Shown here piece by piece: positions 16,127 through 24,868 of a DNA stretch of 64,000 nt (the stretch's first letter is position 1; every line of letters starts with the position of its first letter). Origin of the DNA: Streptomyces acidiscabies (GTDB lineage: Bacteria; Actinomycetota; Actinomycetes; Streptomycetales; Streptomycetaceae); assembly GCF_020010905.1 (NCBI RefSeq), contig NZ_JAGJBY010000001.1:4732001-4796000 (forward strand), in the 5' to 3' direction. The position numbers and the translations under genes were made by a program. The notes below the pieces were generated by a model that ran no database searches, was not told where the DNA came from, and saw only the letters and a list, made by a program, of their open reading frames with translations.

Positions 16127-17500
16127 GTGAACGACACACGCGCGCGAAGCGCCTTCGCGCGGGACCTCGACGCCCGGCGCGCACGCGACTGGGCCCGGCT
16201 CGCCCTCCTCCTCGCCGCCTGCGCGGCCTTCACGGTCGTCGCGGGCGCCGGATCGGACGGCTGGCTCGTCCTCCTGAGCGGCGTAGGAGGCCTCTCGCTG
16301 GCCGGAGCGGGCCTGTGGTGGGCTCTGGCGCACCGAGGCTGGACCCGGCTCCTGGGGGCGCTCCTGGCGGTCCTCGTGCCGTTCGGCGTCCTCGCCCTCT
16401 ACGCCTCCTCCGGGCTGTGGATCGTCGCCGTCTCCGCCATCGCCCTGTGGACCGCCGCCCTCGCCAGCGCGCGGTCCGCGCTGCGCAGCGTCCGCCAGCC
16501 GCACGCCAAACGCCGCAGGCGCGGACGCAAGACCCCGCCGCCCAGCCGGCCGGTGTTCATCATGAACCCGCGCTCCGGGGGCGGGAAGGTCGAACGCTTC
16601 GACCTCGCCCGCCGCGCCGAGGCCCTCGGCGCCCGCGTGATCCTCATCGCCCCGGACGGCACCACCGACCCCGAGGCCGAGGCCCGGCGCGCGCTCGCCG
16701 AGGGCGCCGACCTGCTCGGCGTCGCGGGCGGCGACGGCACGCAGGCGCTGGTCGCCGCCGTCGCCGCCGAGCACGACGTGCCGTTCCTCGTCATCGCCGC
16801 CGGCACGCGCAACCACTTCGCCATGGACCTCGGGCTCGACCGCACCGACCCCGTCACCTCCCTCGAAGCCCTCACCGACGGCGTCGAGTTCCGCGTCGAC
16901 CTCGGGGACGTCGACGGGCGCGCGTTCGTCAACACGGTCTCCTTCGGGGCGTACGCGGAGATAGTCCAGAGCCCCGAGTACCGCGACGCCAAGGCGTTCA
17001 CCGCCTTCGACCTCCTTCCCGACCTCCTCATGGGCGAGGCCGGTGCGACCCTCGGCGTCCACGCCGACGGCACCCGCCTGCACGCGCCGCAGGCCGTCCT
17101 CGTCAGCAACAACCCCTACGCGCGCGCGGATCCCTTCGGCGGCGGCCGGCGCCCCCGCCTCGACTCCGGCAACCTCGGTGTCATCGGCATCAAGGTCGAG
17201 GGCGCCGCGCAGGCCGCGGAAGTCGTCCTGCGCGGCGAGCGCGCCGGTGGCATCACCTCCACGAAGTCCGCCCGCGTGGAGGTCTCCGCCGACCGCCCCC
17301 ACATCCCCGTCGCCATCGACGGCGAGGCCCTCGTCCTCCCGGTCCCCGTCGTCTGCACCCTCCGCCAGGGCGCCCTGCGCGTACGCGTACCGCGCCGCAG
17401 ACCTGGCGCGACGTACTCCCCGCCGAACGTCGACTGGCGCAGGATCGTGCGCCTCGCGCTGGATCGGCCGGTGGGGGACATGGGGGAGGGGGATGAGTGA
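16127..17500 (+). CDS. Diacylglycerol/lipid kinase with N-terminal membrane domain
   Basis: A 457-residue protein from the GTG at 16127. About four membrane helices occupy residues 22-115, then a basic linker (KRRRRGRKT) leads into a DagK catalytic domain with NPRSGGGK at 147-154 and the nucleotide-binding GGDGT at 201-205, followed by AAGTRNHFAMDLGL. The family phosphorylates diacylglycerol, sphingoid bases or related lipids at the membrane. It is followed at 181 bp by a PAP2 phosphatase, which would catalyse the opposite reaction. A possible 18-codon leader frame (16074-16130) ends over the start codon but is not convincing. Confidence 0.9.
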   Translation: MNDTRARSAFARDLDARRARDWARLALLLAACAAFTVVAGAGSDGWLVLLSGVGGLSLAGAGLWWALAHRGWTRLLGALLAVLVPFGVLALYASSGLWIVAVSAIALWTAALASARSALRSVRQPHAKRRRRGRKTPPPSRPVFIMNPRSGGGKVERFDLARRAEALGARVILIAPDGTTDPEAEARRALAEGADLLGVAGGDGTQALVAAVAAEHDVPFLVIAAGTRNHFAMDLGLDRTDPVTSLEALTDGVEFRVDLGDVDGRAFVNTVSFGAYAEIVQSPEYRDAKAFTAFDLLPDLLMGEAGATLGVHADGTRLHAPQAVLVSNNPYARADPFGGGRRPRLDSGNLGVIGIKVEGAAQAAEVVLRGERAGGITSTKSARVEVSADRPHIPVAIDGEALVLPVPVVCTLRQGALRVRVPRRRPGATYSPPNVDWRRIVRLALDRPVGDMGEGDE

Positions 17501-17681
17501 GGGTGGGGCGGGTACGCGTGCGTGCGGGTGGGGGCTCGGCCTGTAGCGCGTGCGCGCTGGGAACGCTGTCTCCCGCGCGCGCTGTTCCTCCCGCCTCCCG
17601 GAACCTTCCTCCCTGTCCTGGCCCCGGCGTGCGCCCGCGCGTTGCGTCCCGGCCCCGAAACCGCCGTCCGGAGAAACGACC

Positions 17682-18254
17682 ATGCCCGACCCCCGCAGCC
17701 GTCTCGACGCCATCAGCCTGGTGCGCGATCTCGCAGCCCTCGACCAAGCCCTGTACGAGGCGGTGACCGTCACCAAGACGCCCACGCTGGACACCGCGTT
17801 GCGCCGGCTGTCCACGGCCGCCAACCACTCGAAGATCTCGTTCGCGGCAGCGGCCCTGCTGGCCCTGCGGCCGGGCAAGACGCGCCGGGCCGCGCTGCTC
17901 GGGGTCGCGGCCGTCGGGCTCGCCTCGGCCACGGCCAACCTCGCGGGCAAGAAGCTCGTACGACGGCCCCGCCCGCACCGCGCGGAGGACTCGCCGTTCC
18001 CCGGACGGCACGTGCCCATGCCGGACTCGGCGTCCTTCCCGTCCGGGCACACGGCGTCGGCCGTCGCCTTCGCCGCAGCCGTGAGCACCGCGCTGCCGGT
18101 GACGACCGTCCCGCTGGGGCTGCTGGCCTGTGCCGTCGGGTACTCGCGCGTGCACACGGGGGTGCACTATCCGGGGGACGTCATCGCCGGGGCCGTCCTG
18201 GGGACGGGGGCTGCGGCGACTGTGCTGGCGGTTGCGGGGGCGCGGCAGAAGTGA
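17682..18254 (+). CDS. PAP2 family phosphatase
   Basis: A 190-residue membrane phosphatase from the ATG at 17682 with CGGAG upstream. The three PAP2 signatures are present: KKLVRRPRPH (90-99), PSGHT (120-124) and SRVHTGVHYPGD (155-166), with hydrophobic helices between them. It should remove phosphate from a lipid phosphate such as phosphatidate or an isoprenyl phosphate, and its position after the lipid kinase gene suggests a shared lipid pathway. Its stop codon overlaps the start of a decayed gene at 18251 (GTGA). Confidence 0.92.
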   Translation: MPDPRSRLDAISLVRDLAALDQALYEAVTVTKTPTLDTALRRLSTAANHSKISFAAAALLALRPGKTRRAALLGVAAVGLASATANLAGKKLVRRPRPHRAEDSPFPGRHVPMPDSASFPSGHTASAVAFAAAVSTALPVTTVPLGLLACAVGYSRVHTGVHYPGDVIAGAVLGTGAAATVLAVAGARQK

Positions 18255-18640
18255 CCTGGGAGGGGTTCCGCGCGCGGGTGGCACGGTTGGGGGTTGCCGT
18301 GCCGGCGCGGGAACTCCTGTACGGGCGTGAGGGTGCGGGTGCCCGATGTGTTCGTCCTCGCGGGTCTTGATGTACCCGAGGAGTTGAACCCCTTGGACGC
18401 GGGGGCCGGTTCCTGTGCTGCGGCCCTCTGAAGGAGTTCGGCGGGTACGCCCTCGGTCTTGGAGTGCCGCTGGGCATCCCCGCGGGCCGGCTCGCCGTAC
18501 TCGTCGACGCCGAACTCCCTGCCGAGGAACCTTCCCACCACCCCGACCTGACCGACGCGGCGGAACTCCTCTGGGAGCTGCGTCGGTTGAGCCAGGAGCA
18601 GGTCAGACTCGTGAGGAAACGGCTCTCCGAGACCGCGTGA
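18251..18640 (+). pseudogene. Frameshifted gene remnant downstream of PAP2
   Basis: Starting at the GTG that overlaps the PAP2 stop, the frame encodes VTWEGFRARVARLGVAVPARE and then hits a stop at 18370. Dropping one G near 18329-18333 gives REVRVPDVFVLAGLDVPEEL in the next frame; a second shift, an apparent CT duplication near 18424-18428, restores KEFGGYALGLGVPLG and a continuous reading to 18640. The three pieces make one protein of about 128 residues with an acidic C-terminal helix pair (LLWELRRLSQEQVRLVRKRL). The gene is broken by two small insertions that together total 3 bp. Its family is not identified. Confidence 0.75.
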
Positions 18641-18643
18641 GCC

Positions 18644-21463
18644 TCACGCGGGACGGATCGCCCACCGCAGCGCCGACTCGCCCGCGTGCGCGATCGACTC
18701 CTCGCGGATGAAGGCGCCGGGCCCCGGTGCGTGGATCATCATGCCGTTACCCGTGTAAACACCCGTGTGGCTCAGGCCGTCGAAGAAGAAGACCAGGTCG
18801 CCGGGTTGCAGCGTGGTGACGTCCACCGCCGTACCGGCCTGCGCCTGTTCGGCCGCCGTCCTCGGCAACGGGACCCCCGCCGCCGTCCATGTGGCCTGCG
18901 TGAGCCCCGCGTTGTCGTACGACCCCGGCCCCTTCGCGCCCCACACACAGGGCTTGCCGATCTGCGCACGCGCGAAGGCGACGGCTTTCTCGGCCTTGGC
19001 GGTGGGGGAGGCCGCGGCGGCCGGGGCCTGTGGGGGGAGCGGGGCGGCGGTGGGCTGTGGCAGGGGGGCGGTGGGTGTGGCGGGGGCGGGGGCGGCGTAT
19101 GCGGAGGTGGGGGCGGTGGGGGTCTGCGCGAGCGCGGGTGCCATGGGCGGGGCCGGTGCCTGCATGGCCGGTGCGGCCATGGTCTGCGGTGCTATGGGGG
19201 CGGCCGGTGCGGCGAAAGGCTGGCTGGGTGCTGCCATCGTCTGCGGAGCCATGGCGGCAGCGGTGAATCCGAGATCGGCGTTCGCCATCTGCTGGCCTGC
19301 CATCGGCGCGCCGGGGGATGCCTGCATGGGCATGGGGGCTACGGCCTGCGGGGGCATCGGCTGCGCGGGCTGCATGGGGACGGACTGGGCAGGCATCGGC
19401 TGTGCAGGCGCGGGCATGCCCTGTGCCGCCATGGCCTGCGCAGGCATCTGCTGCATCATCGGCGCAGCAGGCGCCCCCGTGGAGGGCGGTGCCATCAGGG
19501 TCGCCGTGAACGCCGGGTCGGCAGGCGCCTGGGGCATCGCTGCCTGTGCCGTCTGCGGTGCCATGAGCGTTGCGGTGAACCCGGGGTCAACAGGCATGGC
19601 AGGCGCGGCGGTTGCCATCTGCTGGGCCACCGGGGGCGACATCAGCGTTGCGGTGAAGCCGGGTTCGGGCGCGGGGGACGGCATGGGCGCGGCGTACGCG
19701 GGGGTCGCCGCAGCGGTCGGCGGGGCCATCAGGGTTGCGGTGTACGCCGGTTCGGCGGGAGCCGGGGTGGCCGACGGGGCCATGACGGTCGACGTGAAGG
19801 CGGGCGCGGCGGGCGCTGCTGACGCGGCCGGGGGTGCCATCACGCTTGACGCGTACGCCGGTTCGGGCGCCGAAGGAGCCATCACCGTTGAGGCGAAGCC
19901 CGGTTCGGGTGTGGACGGCGACATGAACGCGGGCGCCGGAGCCGACGGGGACATGACCGTCGACGTGAAGCCCGACTCGGCCGGGGGCATGGCGGCCGAT
20001 GCGTACGCCGGTTCAGCGGGCGCGGCGGTCGGCGTCATCACCGTTGACGTGAACGCGGGTTCGGCGGCCGGCGGGCTCATCGGCGTTGACGTCAGGGCCG
20101 GTTCGGGCGCCGAAGGGGCCATCACGCTTGACGCGTACGCCGGTTCGGCGGCCGGTGCCGACGGTGACATGACCGTCGAGGTCAGGGCGGGTTCGGCGGC
20201 GGCCTGGGCCTGCTGGGTCTGCCAGGTCGACGTACCGGAAGGGTCGTACGCGGCGAAGGCGCCCGTCTCCCACGTCGGAACCGACGGGAACGCGCCCGTG
20301 TCCCGGGTGGCCTCCGCGGGGTTGTACATCGGGAGGGAGCCGGTGTTCCCGGCGGCGGCTGCGGGCGCGGACTGCGCGGCGGCCGTGGCCGGGAACGCGC
20401 CACCGGGCTGAGCGGCCGGAGAGGCGTACGCGGGGAACGTGCCGGTCTCCCACGACGGGACGGAAGGGAGGGCGCCGGTGTCACGTGTCGGATCGGCGGG
20501 GTTGTACATCGGCAGCGAGCCGGAGTCCCAACTCTGCGCCGGGGGACGGGAGTCGGGCGCCTGCACGACGGGAATCGGCCCGGTGGCCGTCGGCGAGGCC
20601 GGCATCTGCGCGGCGGGTGACGGCATGACCGGTATCTGCCCGGTGGCCGTGGGGTCCGGGGACATCTGCGCGGCGAGGGGCGCCATCACGGCCGTCTGCG
20701 CCATGGCCGAGGGGACCATGGGGATCTGCCCGGTCGCCGTCGGATCGGGCGACATGACGGCTGTCTGGACCATGGCCGGGGAGACCGTCGGGAACTGGCC
20801 CGTGGCCGTCGGGTCGGGAGACATCCGCACGGGCGGCAGGACCGCCGTCTGGGCCATGGAGGACGGGACGACCGGGATCGGTCCGGTGGCCGTGAAGCCG
20901 GGCATCTGGGCGGTCGCGGGGGCCGGGGGCAGGGCGGCGAGGGGCGACGGCGGGAGCGCCGCCGTGGCGGCCGGGGGGAGCGCGGGGGCGCCCTGCGTGG
21001 ACTGGCCCGGCGGCAGCGCGGGCGCCGAACGGCCCGCAGCGAGCTCCTGCTTGCGCTCCAGGACCGCTTCGAGATCCTGGATGGTCGGCATGCCGTCCGG
21101 CTTCCCGGGGCGCCCTGGACGGCCGTTCGCGCGGTCGCGCGGGAGGACGGCGGGGACGGTCGGGCCGATCGAGTTGCGGGCGACGTCGAAGAGCTGCCGG
21201 GCGACCGCGTCCGTCTCGGGGGCCGAGGCCCTGCGCGCGCCCCCGCGAGGCGCTCCCGAACCGCCGCTGCGACCGCTGCGCAGCGACATAGCGCGGGTCG
21301 CGTTGAACGTGCCGCTGTCGGTCTCGGCGCGGTTGTAGAGCGAGGTGACGACCTGTTGGATCTCGGACTTGCTGGGCGCGGGCCCGTCCTGGAGGCGGGC
21401 GGAGTCGGAGCGTTGTCCGGGAAGTCCTGCACCCGCGGGGCCCTGGCCTCGGTCCGTCGCCAT
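18644..21463 (-). CDS. Giant Ala/Pro-repeat protein with inactive NlpC/P60 domain
   Basis: A 939-residue protein from the ATG at 21463. Residues 1-150 are soluble and partly helical, residues about 150-800 are low-complexity Ala/Pro/Met/Thr-rich with degenerate modules (TATGQIP, EPAYASSVMAPSAP, GFTATLMAPP), and the last 120 form an NlpC/P60 (C40) domain. The domain keeps the active-site His region (SHTGVYTGNGMMIHAPGPG), but the catalytic motif normally reading DCSG is here YDNAGLTQATW, with Asn (AAC) in place of Cys. It is therefore predicted to bind but not cleave peptidoglycan. There is no obvious signal peptide, which is odd for this family. The repeats probably arose by slippage. Confidence 0.85.
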   Translation of the reverse strand: MATDRGQGPAGAGLPGQRSDSARLQDGPAPSKSEIQQVVTSLYNRAETDSGTFNATRAMSLRSGRSGGSGAPRGGARRASAPETDAVARQLFDVARNSIGPTVPAVLPRDRANGRPGRPGKPDGMPTIQDLEAVLERKQELAAGRSAPALPPGQSTQGAPALPPAATAALPPSPLAALPPAPATAQMPGFTATGPIPVVPSSMAQTAVLPPVRMSPDPTATGQFPTVSPAMVQTAVMSPDPTATGQIPMVPSAMAQTAVMAPLAAQMSPDPTATGQIPVMPSPAAQMPASPTATGPIPVVQAPDSRPPAQSWDSGSLPMYNPADPTRDTGALPSVPSWETGTFPAYASPAAQPGGAFPATAAAQSAPAAAAGNTGSLPMYNPAEATRDTGAFPSVPTWETGAFAAYDPSGTSTWQTQQAQAAAEPALTSTVMSPSAPAAEPAYASSVMAPSAPEPALTSTPMSPPAAEPAFTSTVMTPTAAPAEPAYASAAMPPAESGFTSTVMSPSAPAPAFMSPSTPEPGFASTVMAPSAPEPAYASSVMAPPAASAAPAAPAFTSTVMAPSATPAPAEPAYTATLMAPPTAAATPAYAAPMPSPAPEPGFTATLMSPPVAQQMATAAPAMPVDPGFTATLMAPQTAQAAMPQAPADPAFTATLMAPPSTGAPAAPMMQQMPAQAMAAQGMPAPAQPMPAQSVPMQPAQPMPPQAVAPMPMQASPGAPMAGQQMANADLGFTAAAMAPQTMAAPSQPFAAPAAPIAPQTMAAPAMQAPAPPMAPALAQTPTAPTSAYAAPAPATPTAPLPQPTAAPLPPQAPAAAASPTAKAEKAVAFARAQIGKPCVWGAKGPGSYDNAGLTQATWTAAGVPLPRTAAEQAQAGTAVDVTTLQPGDLVFFFDGLSHTGVYTGNGMMIHAPGPGAFIREESIAHAGESALRWAIRPA

Positions 21464-21775
21464 GGAGGACGTACTCCTTCCGTGCACAGCCTGCCGCCAG
21501 ACGGCCGGCCCCGCCTCGCCGGGTCACCCCGGATTCGACGGAGGCCGCGCGGCCCGGCGGTTTCGCCGGAGTCGGTCGTGCGGCCCGGCGGTCAACTTAA
21601 CCAACTTGTGTGACTGGCGTGAAGATTGAAGCGTTAAATGTCCGATACGGAGTCGTGACCTTCGTCTCTTTCGGGCGGGTGACCGGCGGTAACGCCCTCA
21701 AGTGGGGAGTGAGTTGCCGACTCTTGGGGAACAGGATGCGTGCTTCCCGATGCTTGCGGGATACAACTGGCTGTC
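21464..21775. other. Divergent promoter interval
   Basis: About 310 bp between the leftward NlpC/P60 gene and the rightward flavin reductase gene, with no credible gene. It contains a relatively AT-rich patch around 21594-21665 that likely holds one or both promoters. No clear palindromic operator or riboswitch was recognised. Confidence 0.5.
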
Positions 21776-22384
21776 ATGCGTGTCGACTACTCGCCCGGCT
21801 CCCTGGGCACCGCGGCCTTCTACCGGCTGCTCACCGCCGTCGTCGTCCCCCGGCCGATCGCCTGGGTCTCGACCCTGACGGCGGACGGTACTACGGCCAA
21901 CCTGGCCCCGCACTCGTTCTTCAGCGTCGCCTCCACCGACCCGCCGGTCGTCCAGTTCACCTCGGTGGGCCGCAAGGACACCCTCCGCAACGTCGAGGCG
22001 ATCCGCGAGTTCGTCGTGAACCTCGCCCCGGAACCGCTCTTCGAGCAGATCAACGGCACCGCGACCGACTTCCCGTCCGGGGAGGGCGAGTTCGACGCGG
22101 TCGGCATCGAGCAGGAGCCGTCCCTCAAGGTCAAACCACCCCGTGTCGCGGCCTCCCCGGTCGCCCTGGAGTGCCGCCTCCACACGACCCTCGGCATCGG
22201 CAACTCCACCCTCGTCCTGGGCGAGGTCGTCCACGCTGCCGTCGACGAATCGGTGCTGGTCGACGGCCACCCGGACATCCGCCGACTCCGCCCCCTGGCC
22301 CGACTCGGCCGCGACGAATGGGGCCTGCTGGGCGAGATCCGCGACCTGTCCCGCATCGCCTACCGGGACTGGCCGAAGAGCTGA
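21776..22384 (+). CDS. Flavin reductase / FMN-binding split-barrel protein
   Basis: A 202-residue protein with the flavin reductase-like split-barrel fold. The N-terminal block RLLTAVVVPRPIAWVSTLTADGTTNLAPHS-like region (residues 17-47) with the following FFSVASTDPPVVQF strand forms the FMN site, and FVVNLA near residue 85 is another conserved strand. Members reduce or bind FMN, often as partners of monooxygenases or as oxidoreductases. There is no partner enzyme beside it, so its substrate is open. Confidence 0.88.
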   Translation: MRVDYSPGSLGTAAFYRLLTAVVVPRPIAWVSTLTADGTTANLAPHSFFSVASTDPPVVQFTSVGRKDTLRNVEAIREFVVNLAPEPLFEQINGTATDFPSGEGEFDAVGIEQEPSLKVKPPRVAASPVALECRLHTTLGIGNSTLVLGEVVHAAVDESVLVDGHPDIRRLRPLARLGRDEWGLLGEIRDLSRIAYRDWPKS

Positions 22385-22430
22385 CTCCGAGCCGCTCTCC
22401 GGGAGCCGACTCCTCTGACAGGATCACCTC

Positions 22431-22769
22431 ATGACGACCCGTGACCCCGCAGACGGCTCCTGGCACTCGTTCCGGTCGAAGAACTCGGCCCTGTCGATCG
22501 GCTCGGTGAACTCGTTCCTCTCGATCGGGTCCGTGGGCAGCGCGCTGTCCATCGGATCCGTCGGGAGTTTCCTCTCGGTCGGCTCCATCGGCTCCTCCGC
22601 GTCCGTCCTGTCCGCAGGCTCCTGGCTGAGCGTCGGCTCGGCCCTGTCCGCGAACTCCACGGGCGAGGTCCTCGCGTGGCGCTCGCAGCGCCGTACGACG
22701 GCTGCGGTGGCCGTGGCGGGGCTCCTCGCAGTGGGCCTCTGGACGACCCGTACGCGAACCCGAGGCTGA
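22431..22769 (+). CDS. SIGS-repeat protein with C-terminal membrane anchor
   Basis: A 112-residue protein from the ATG at 22431. Residues 10-75 are a near-perfect hexapeptide ladder of the form LSIGSV / GSFLSIGS, with small Ser/Gly residues alternating with hydrophobic ones; such a period can build a beta-solenoid. After a basic stretch (AWRSQRRTT) comes one hydrophobic segment (AAVAVAGLLAVGLW) and a short basic tail. Proteins with this repeat occur in streptomycetes, but I know of no assigned function. A terminator-like hairpin follows, separating it from the operon beginning at 22899. Confidence 0.75.
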   Translation: MTTRDPADGSWHSFRSKNSALSIGSVNSFLSIGSVGSALSIGSVGSFLSVGSIGSSASVLSAGSWLSVGSALSANSTGEVLAWRSQRRTTAAVAVAGLLAVGLWTTRTRTRG

Positions 22770-22797
22770 CCCCCCCCGCACAAGCTCCTGACCTGCG

Positions 22798-22820
22798 ACG
22801 CCCCCCGATCCGGGGGGCGT
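22798..22820 (+). terminator. Hairpin terminator overlapping the next promoter
   Basis: ACGCCCCCCG (22798-22807) pairs with CGGGGGGCGT (22811-22820) over a 3-nt loop, a 10-bp perfect stem located 29 bp after the SIGS-repeat gene. Its last base is the first base of the damage-type promoter that drives the downstream operon. Confidence 0.75.
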
Positions 22821-22842
22821 TGTCAGTGGCGGCCGATAGCTT
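22820..22842 (+). promoter_or_regulatory. RecA-NDp/PafBC-type promoter of the SWIM-VWA-MoxR operon
   Basis: TTGTCAGTG (22820-22828), 8 bp, TAGCTT (22837-22842). The full TTGTCAGTGGC-N6-TAG form of the actinobacterial DNA-damage promoter is matched. It lies 57 bp upstream of the first start codon of the operon, with no other gene between. Confidence 0.8.
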
Positions 22843-22898
22843 GATCGATGTCACGCCGATCTGGCGGAAGACATCCCTTGTGCTGCGAAGGAGCTGAT

Positions 22899-23423
22899 GT
22901 GTCGTCGGATTCGGAGAACGTCCCGGTATGGGAGCGGTCGAGCACCGCCCGGGTACTCGCACCCGCCCGGCCCCGGAAGCTGGCCAAGGTCCCCTTCGTC
23001 GAACTGGCCGACGGCCGCCTCCAGGGCGTCGTCTCCAGCGGCTCGGACATCGGCCGGGTCTACGTCTCGTCGATCGCGGCGGGGACGTACGCGTACGGGT
23101 GCAGCACCAACAACAACCGCCCCTGCGGCGGCGCGCGGGGCTCGTTCTGCAACCACATCCGCGCGCTGGTGACTGAAGCGGTGCTCCAGTACGGCGCCGG
23201 GCGCGTCGCCCGCTACCTGCGCGTGGACGCCGACGGCGCCGCCGACGCGGGCGCGCTGACGGCCGTCATGACTGGCACGAACCCCGCGCCGGACCCGGCC
23301 AAGGCCGCCGCAGCCGTGTTCAGCCGCTTCCTGCGCCACCTCGCCTACCTCGAACTCGCCCCGACCACCGCCCCGTTGCCGGAGATGCAGTGGTTCCCGC
23401 CGACCCGGGCGGAGGCCGCCTGA
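22899..23423 (+). CDS. SWIM-like zinc-finger protein, first gene of MoxR/VWA operon
   Basis: A 174-residue protein from the GTG at 22899, which follows AAGGAG at an ideal distance; an upstream in-frame ATG at 22848 lies too near the promoter. The centre holds a cysteine cluster, YGCSTNNNRPCGG and SFCNHI (C68, C76, C84, H86), a variant of the SWIM CxC...CxH zinc site that in other proteins binds DNA or protein. The C-terminal half is helical. Its stop overlaps the start of the next gene (TGATG), so it is the first member of a five-gene unit. It may be the nucleic-acid or substrate-recognition part; that is inference. Confidence 0.8.
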   Translation: MSSDSENVPVWERSSTARVLAPARPRKLAKVPFVELADGRLQGVVSSGSDIGRVYVSSIAAGTYAYGCSTNNNRPCGGARGSFCNHIRALVTEAVLQYGAGRVARYLRVDADGAADAGALTAVMTGTNPAPDPAKAAAAVFSRFLRHLAYLELAPTTAPLPEMQWFPPTRAEAA

Positions 23424-24868
23424 TGCGAGCCGACACCCTGGCCGAACCGGTCGAGGGCCTGGACGAGGCCCTGGCCGCCGTCGACGCCCTCGACCGCGCC
23501 CTCACGGCGGGCCTCCTGCGGCCCCGCCCCGCCCAGGCCGCCGACCTGACCGTCCTCGCGGACGCGCTCGCTGCCAGTCCCCTCGCCACCCGCGTCGCCG
23601 AAGCCACCGAGAAGGCCGCCGCGGGCACCGCAGCCGAGGACCACTTCCTCGCCCTCGCGGCAGCCCGGACGGCCCTGCTGGGGGCGGCACATGACGCGCT
23701 GGCGGGACGGATCGCCGAGGCGGTGGGACGGCCGACCGACGCAACCGGCGCGGGGCGGACGGCCGTTGACGGCGAGGCGGGTCCCGCGCGCGGGCACACC
23801 GGCGACGAGCCGACCCCCGCGCACGAGCCGGCACCCGACACCGCCAACCTCCGCGCCGCCGCCCGTGCTTGGCTCACCGACCTCGCCCGCGCCGGCTGGC
23901 AGGGCATCGACCACGAGCTGATCGCCGGTGCCGCCCCGGTCGTCTCCGCGCTCCTCGCGGAACCGGCCGTGCGTCGGCTCGCCGCCCTCCTCGACGGGTT
24001 CACCGCCGAACTCGCCGCCTCCTGCCCGGGTACGGCGCTGGAGAGGGTCCCGGCGCGGCGCTGGGGCGACCTGTGGGCGCGCGGGATGCTCCTCAGCGTC
24101 CCCGGCGCCGACGCGCAGGTCACGCCGCCCGGCACGGCCACCGGGCGCCTGCTGCCGCTCGGCGTCGACCTCCACGAGCACGCCACCGCCGTACAGGCGC
24201 AGGTGCACGCGGTGTTCGAACCGGCCGACGGCGGAGCGCCCCGACTGGTCCGCGCGAGCGTCTCCGCGCCGAAGCCCGACACGGTCGTCGGCGCGGGCGT
24301 GTGGCAGTTGCTGCGACCGCACATGGCGCTGCTGGCGGCGCTCGGCGAGGGCCGGGCGATGGAGCTGGACGGGATGCCGGTCACCGGCGAGGGCGACCTC
24401 CTCTGGGACGACGCCCACGCGCGCGTGGGGGAGCCGGCGGACGCGTTCACCACCGCGCGGGTCGCCCTGCCCACGGCGCTGACCGCCCCGACGGCACCCC
24501 TCGACCGGCACCCGGCGCAGCTCGCCGTACCCGTCCTCCTGGAGGGCTACACCGTCCGACAGGACGTGTTCGTCCTCGCCGGACAGCCGCTCGCCGTCGA
24601 CGCCGACCGCATCCCCGTCGCGGGCCCGCTGACCCCGGGCGCCGTGGCCGCGTCGGGCGCCTGCATCGGGCTGCTGCGGTGGGACGGCGGACGGTTCGCC
24701 GTGCAGCCGCTGGCCGTCGAGACCCTCGTACGGAAGAAGCCCGTCGCGCTGCACGCGGGCGCGTGGGCCGGGGGGACCACCGACAAGGCGGGCGTGAAGG
24801 CGGAGAAGGCGGCGACCGACGCCGTGGCCGTGCTGCGCGAGCGCGCGGGAAGGCTGCTGAGGAAATGA
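23423..24868 (+). CDS. Unknown 481-aa component of MoxR/VWA operon
   Basis: Coupled by a TGATG overlap to the SWIM-like gene and by ATGA to the VWA gene. The first 130 residues are Ala-rich helices, then comes an acidic Pro/Gly/Thr linker (about 110-150), a helical segment with WLTDLARAGWQGIDHELI, and a C-terminal half that looks beta-rich (RLLPLGVDLHEHATAV, VPVLLEGYTVRQDVFVL). No catalytic motif, membrane segment or known domain is recognised. Its strict placement inside the operon suggests that it is a dedicated subunit or adaptor of the VWA/MoxR machine. Confidence 0.8.
   Translation: MRADTLAEPVEGLDEALAAVDALDRALTAGLLRPRPAQAADLTVLADALAASPLATRVAEATEKAAAGTAAEDHFLALAAARTALLGAAHDALAGRIAEAVGRPTDATGAGRTAVDGEAGPARGHTGDEPTPAHEPAPDTANLRAAARAWLTDLARAGWQGIDHELIAGAAPVVSALLAEPAVRRLAALLDGFTAELAASCPGTALERVPARRWGDLWARGMLLSVPGADAQVTPPGTATGRLLPLGVDLHEHATAVQAQVHAVFEPADGGAPRLVRASVSAPKPDTVVGAGVWQLLRPHMALLAALGEGRAMELDGMPVTGEGDLLWDDAHARVGEPADAFTTARVALPTALTAPTAPLDRHPAQLAVPVLLEGYTVRQDVFVLAGQPLAVDADRIPVAGPLTPGAVAASGACIGLLRWDGGRFAVQPLAVETLVRKKPVALHAGAWAGGTTDKAGVKAEKAATDAVAVLRERAGRLLRK

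Noticed and set aside
16074..16130. 18-codon leader frame ending over the lipid kinase start
   Set aside because: No ribosome site and generic composition; the GTGA overlap alone is not enough.
18765..20411. 548-codon Gly/Ala-rich frame opposite the NlpC/P60 repeat region
   Set aside because: Mirror image of the Ala/Pro repeat coding; the minus-strand frame has a start, ribosome site and a conserved C-terminal domain.
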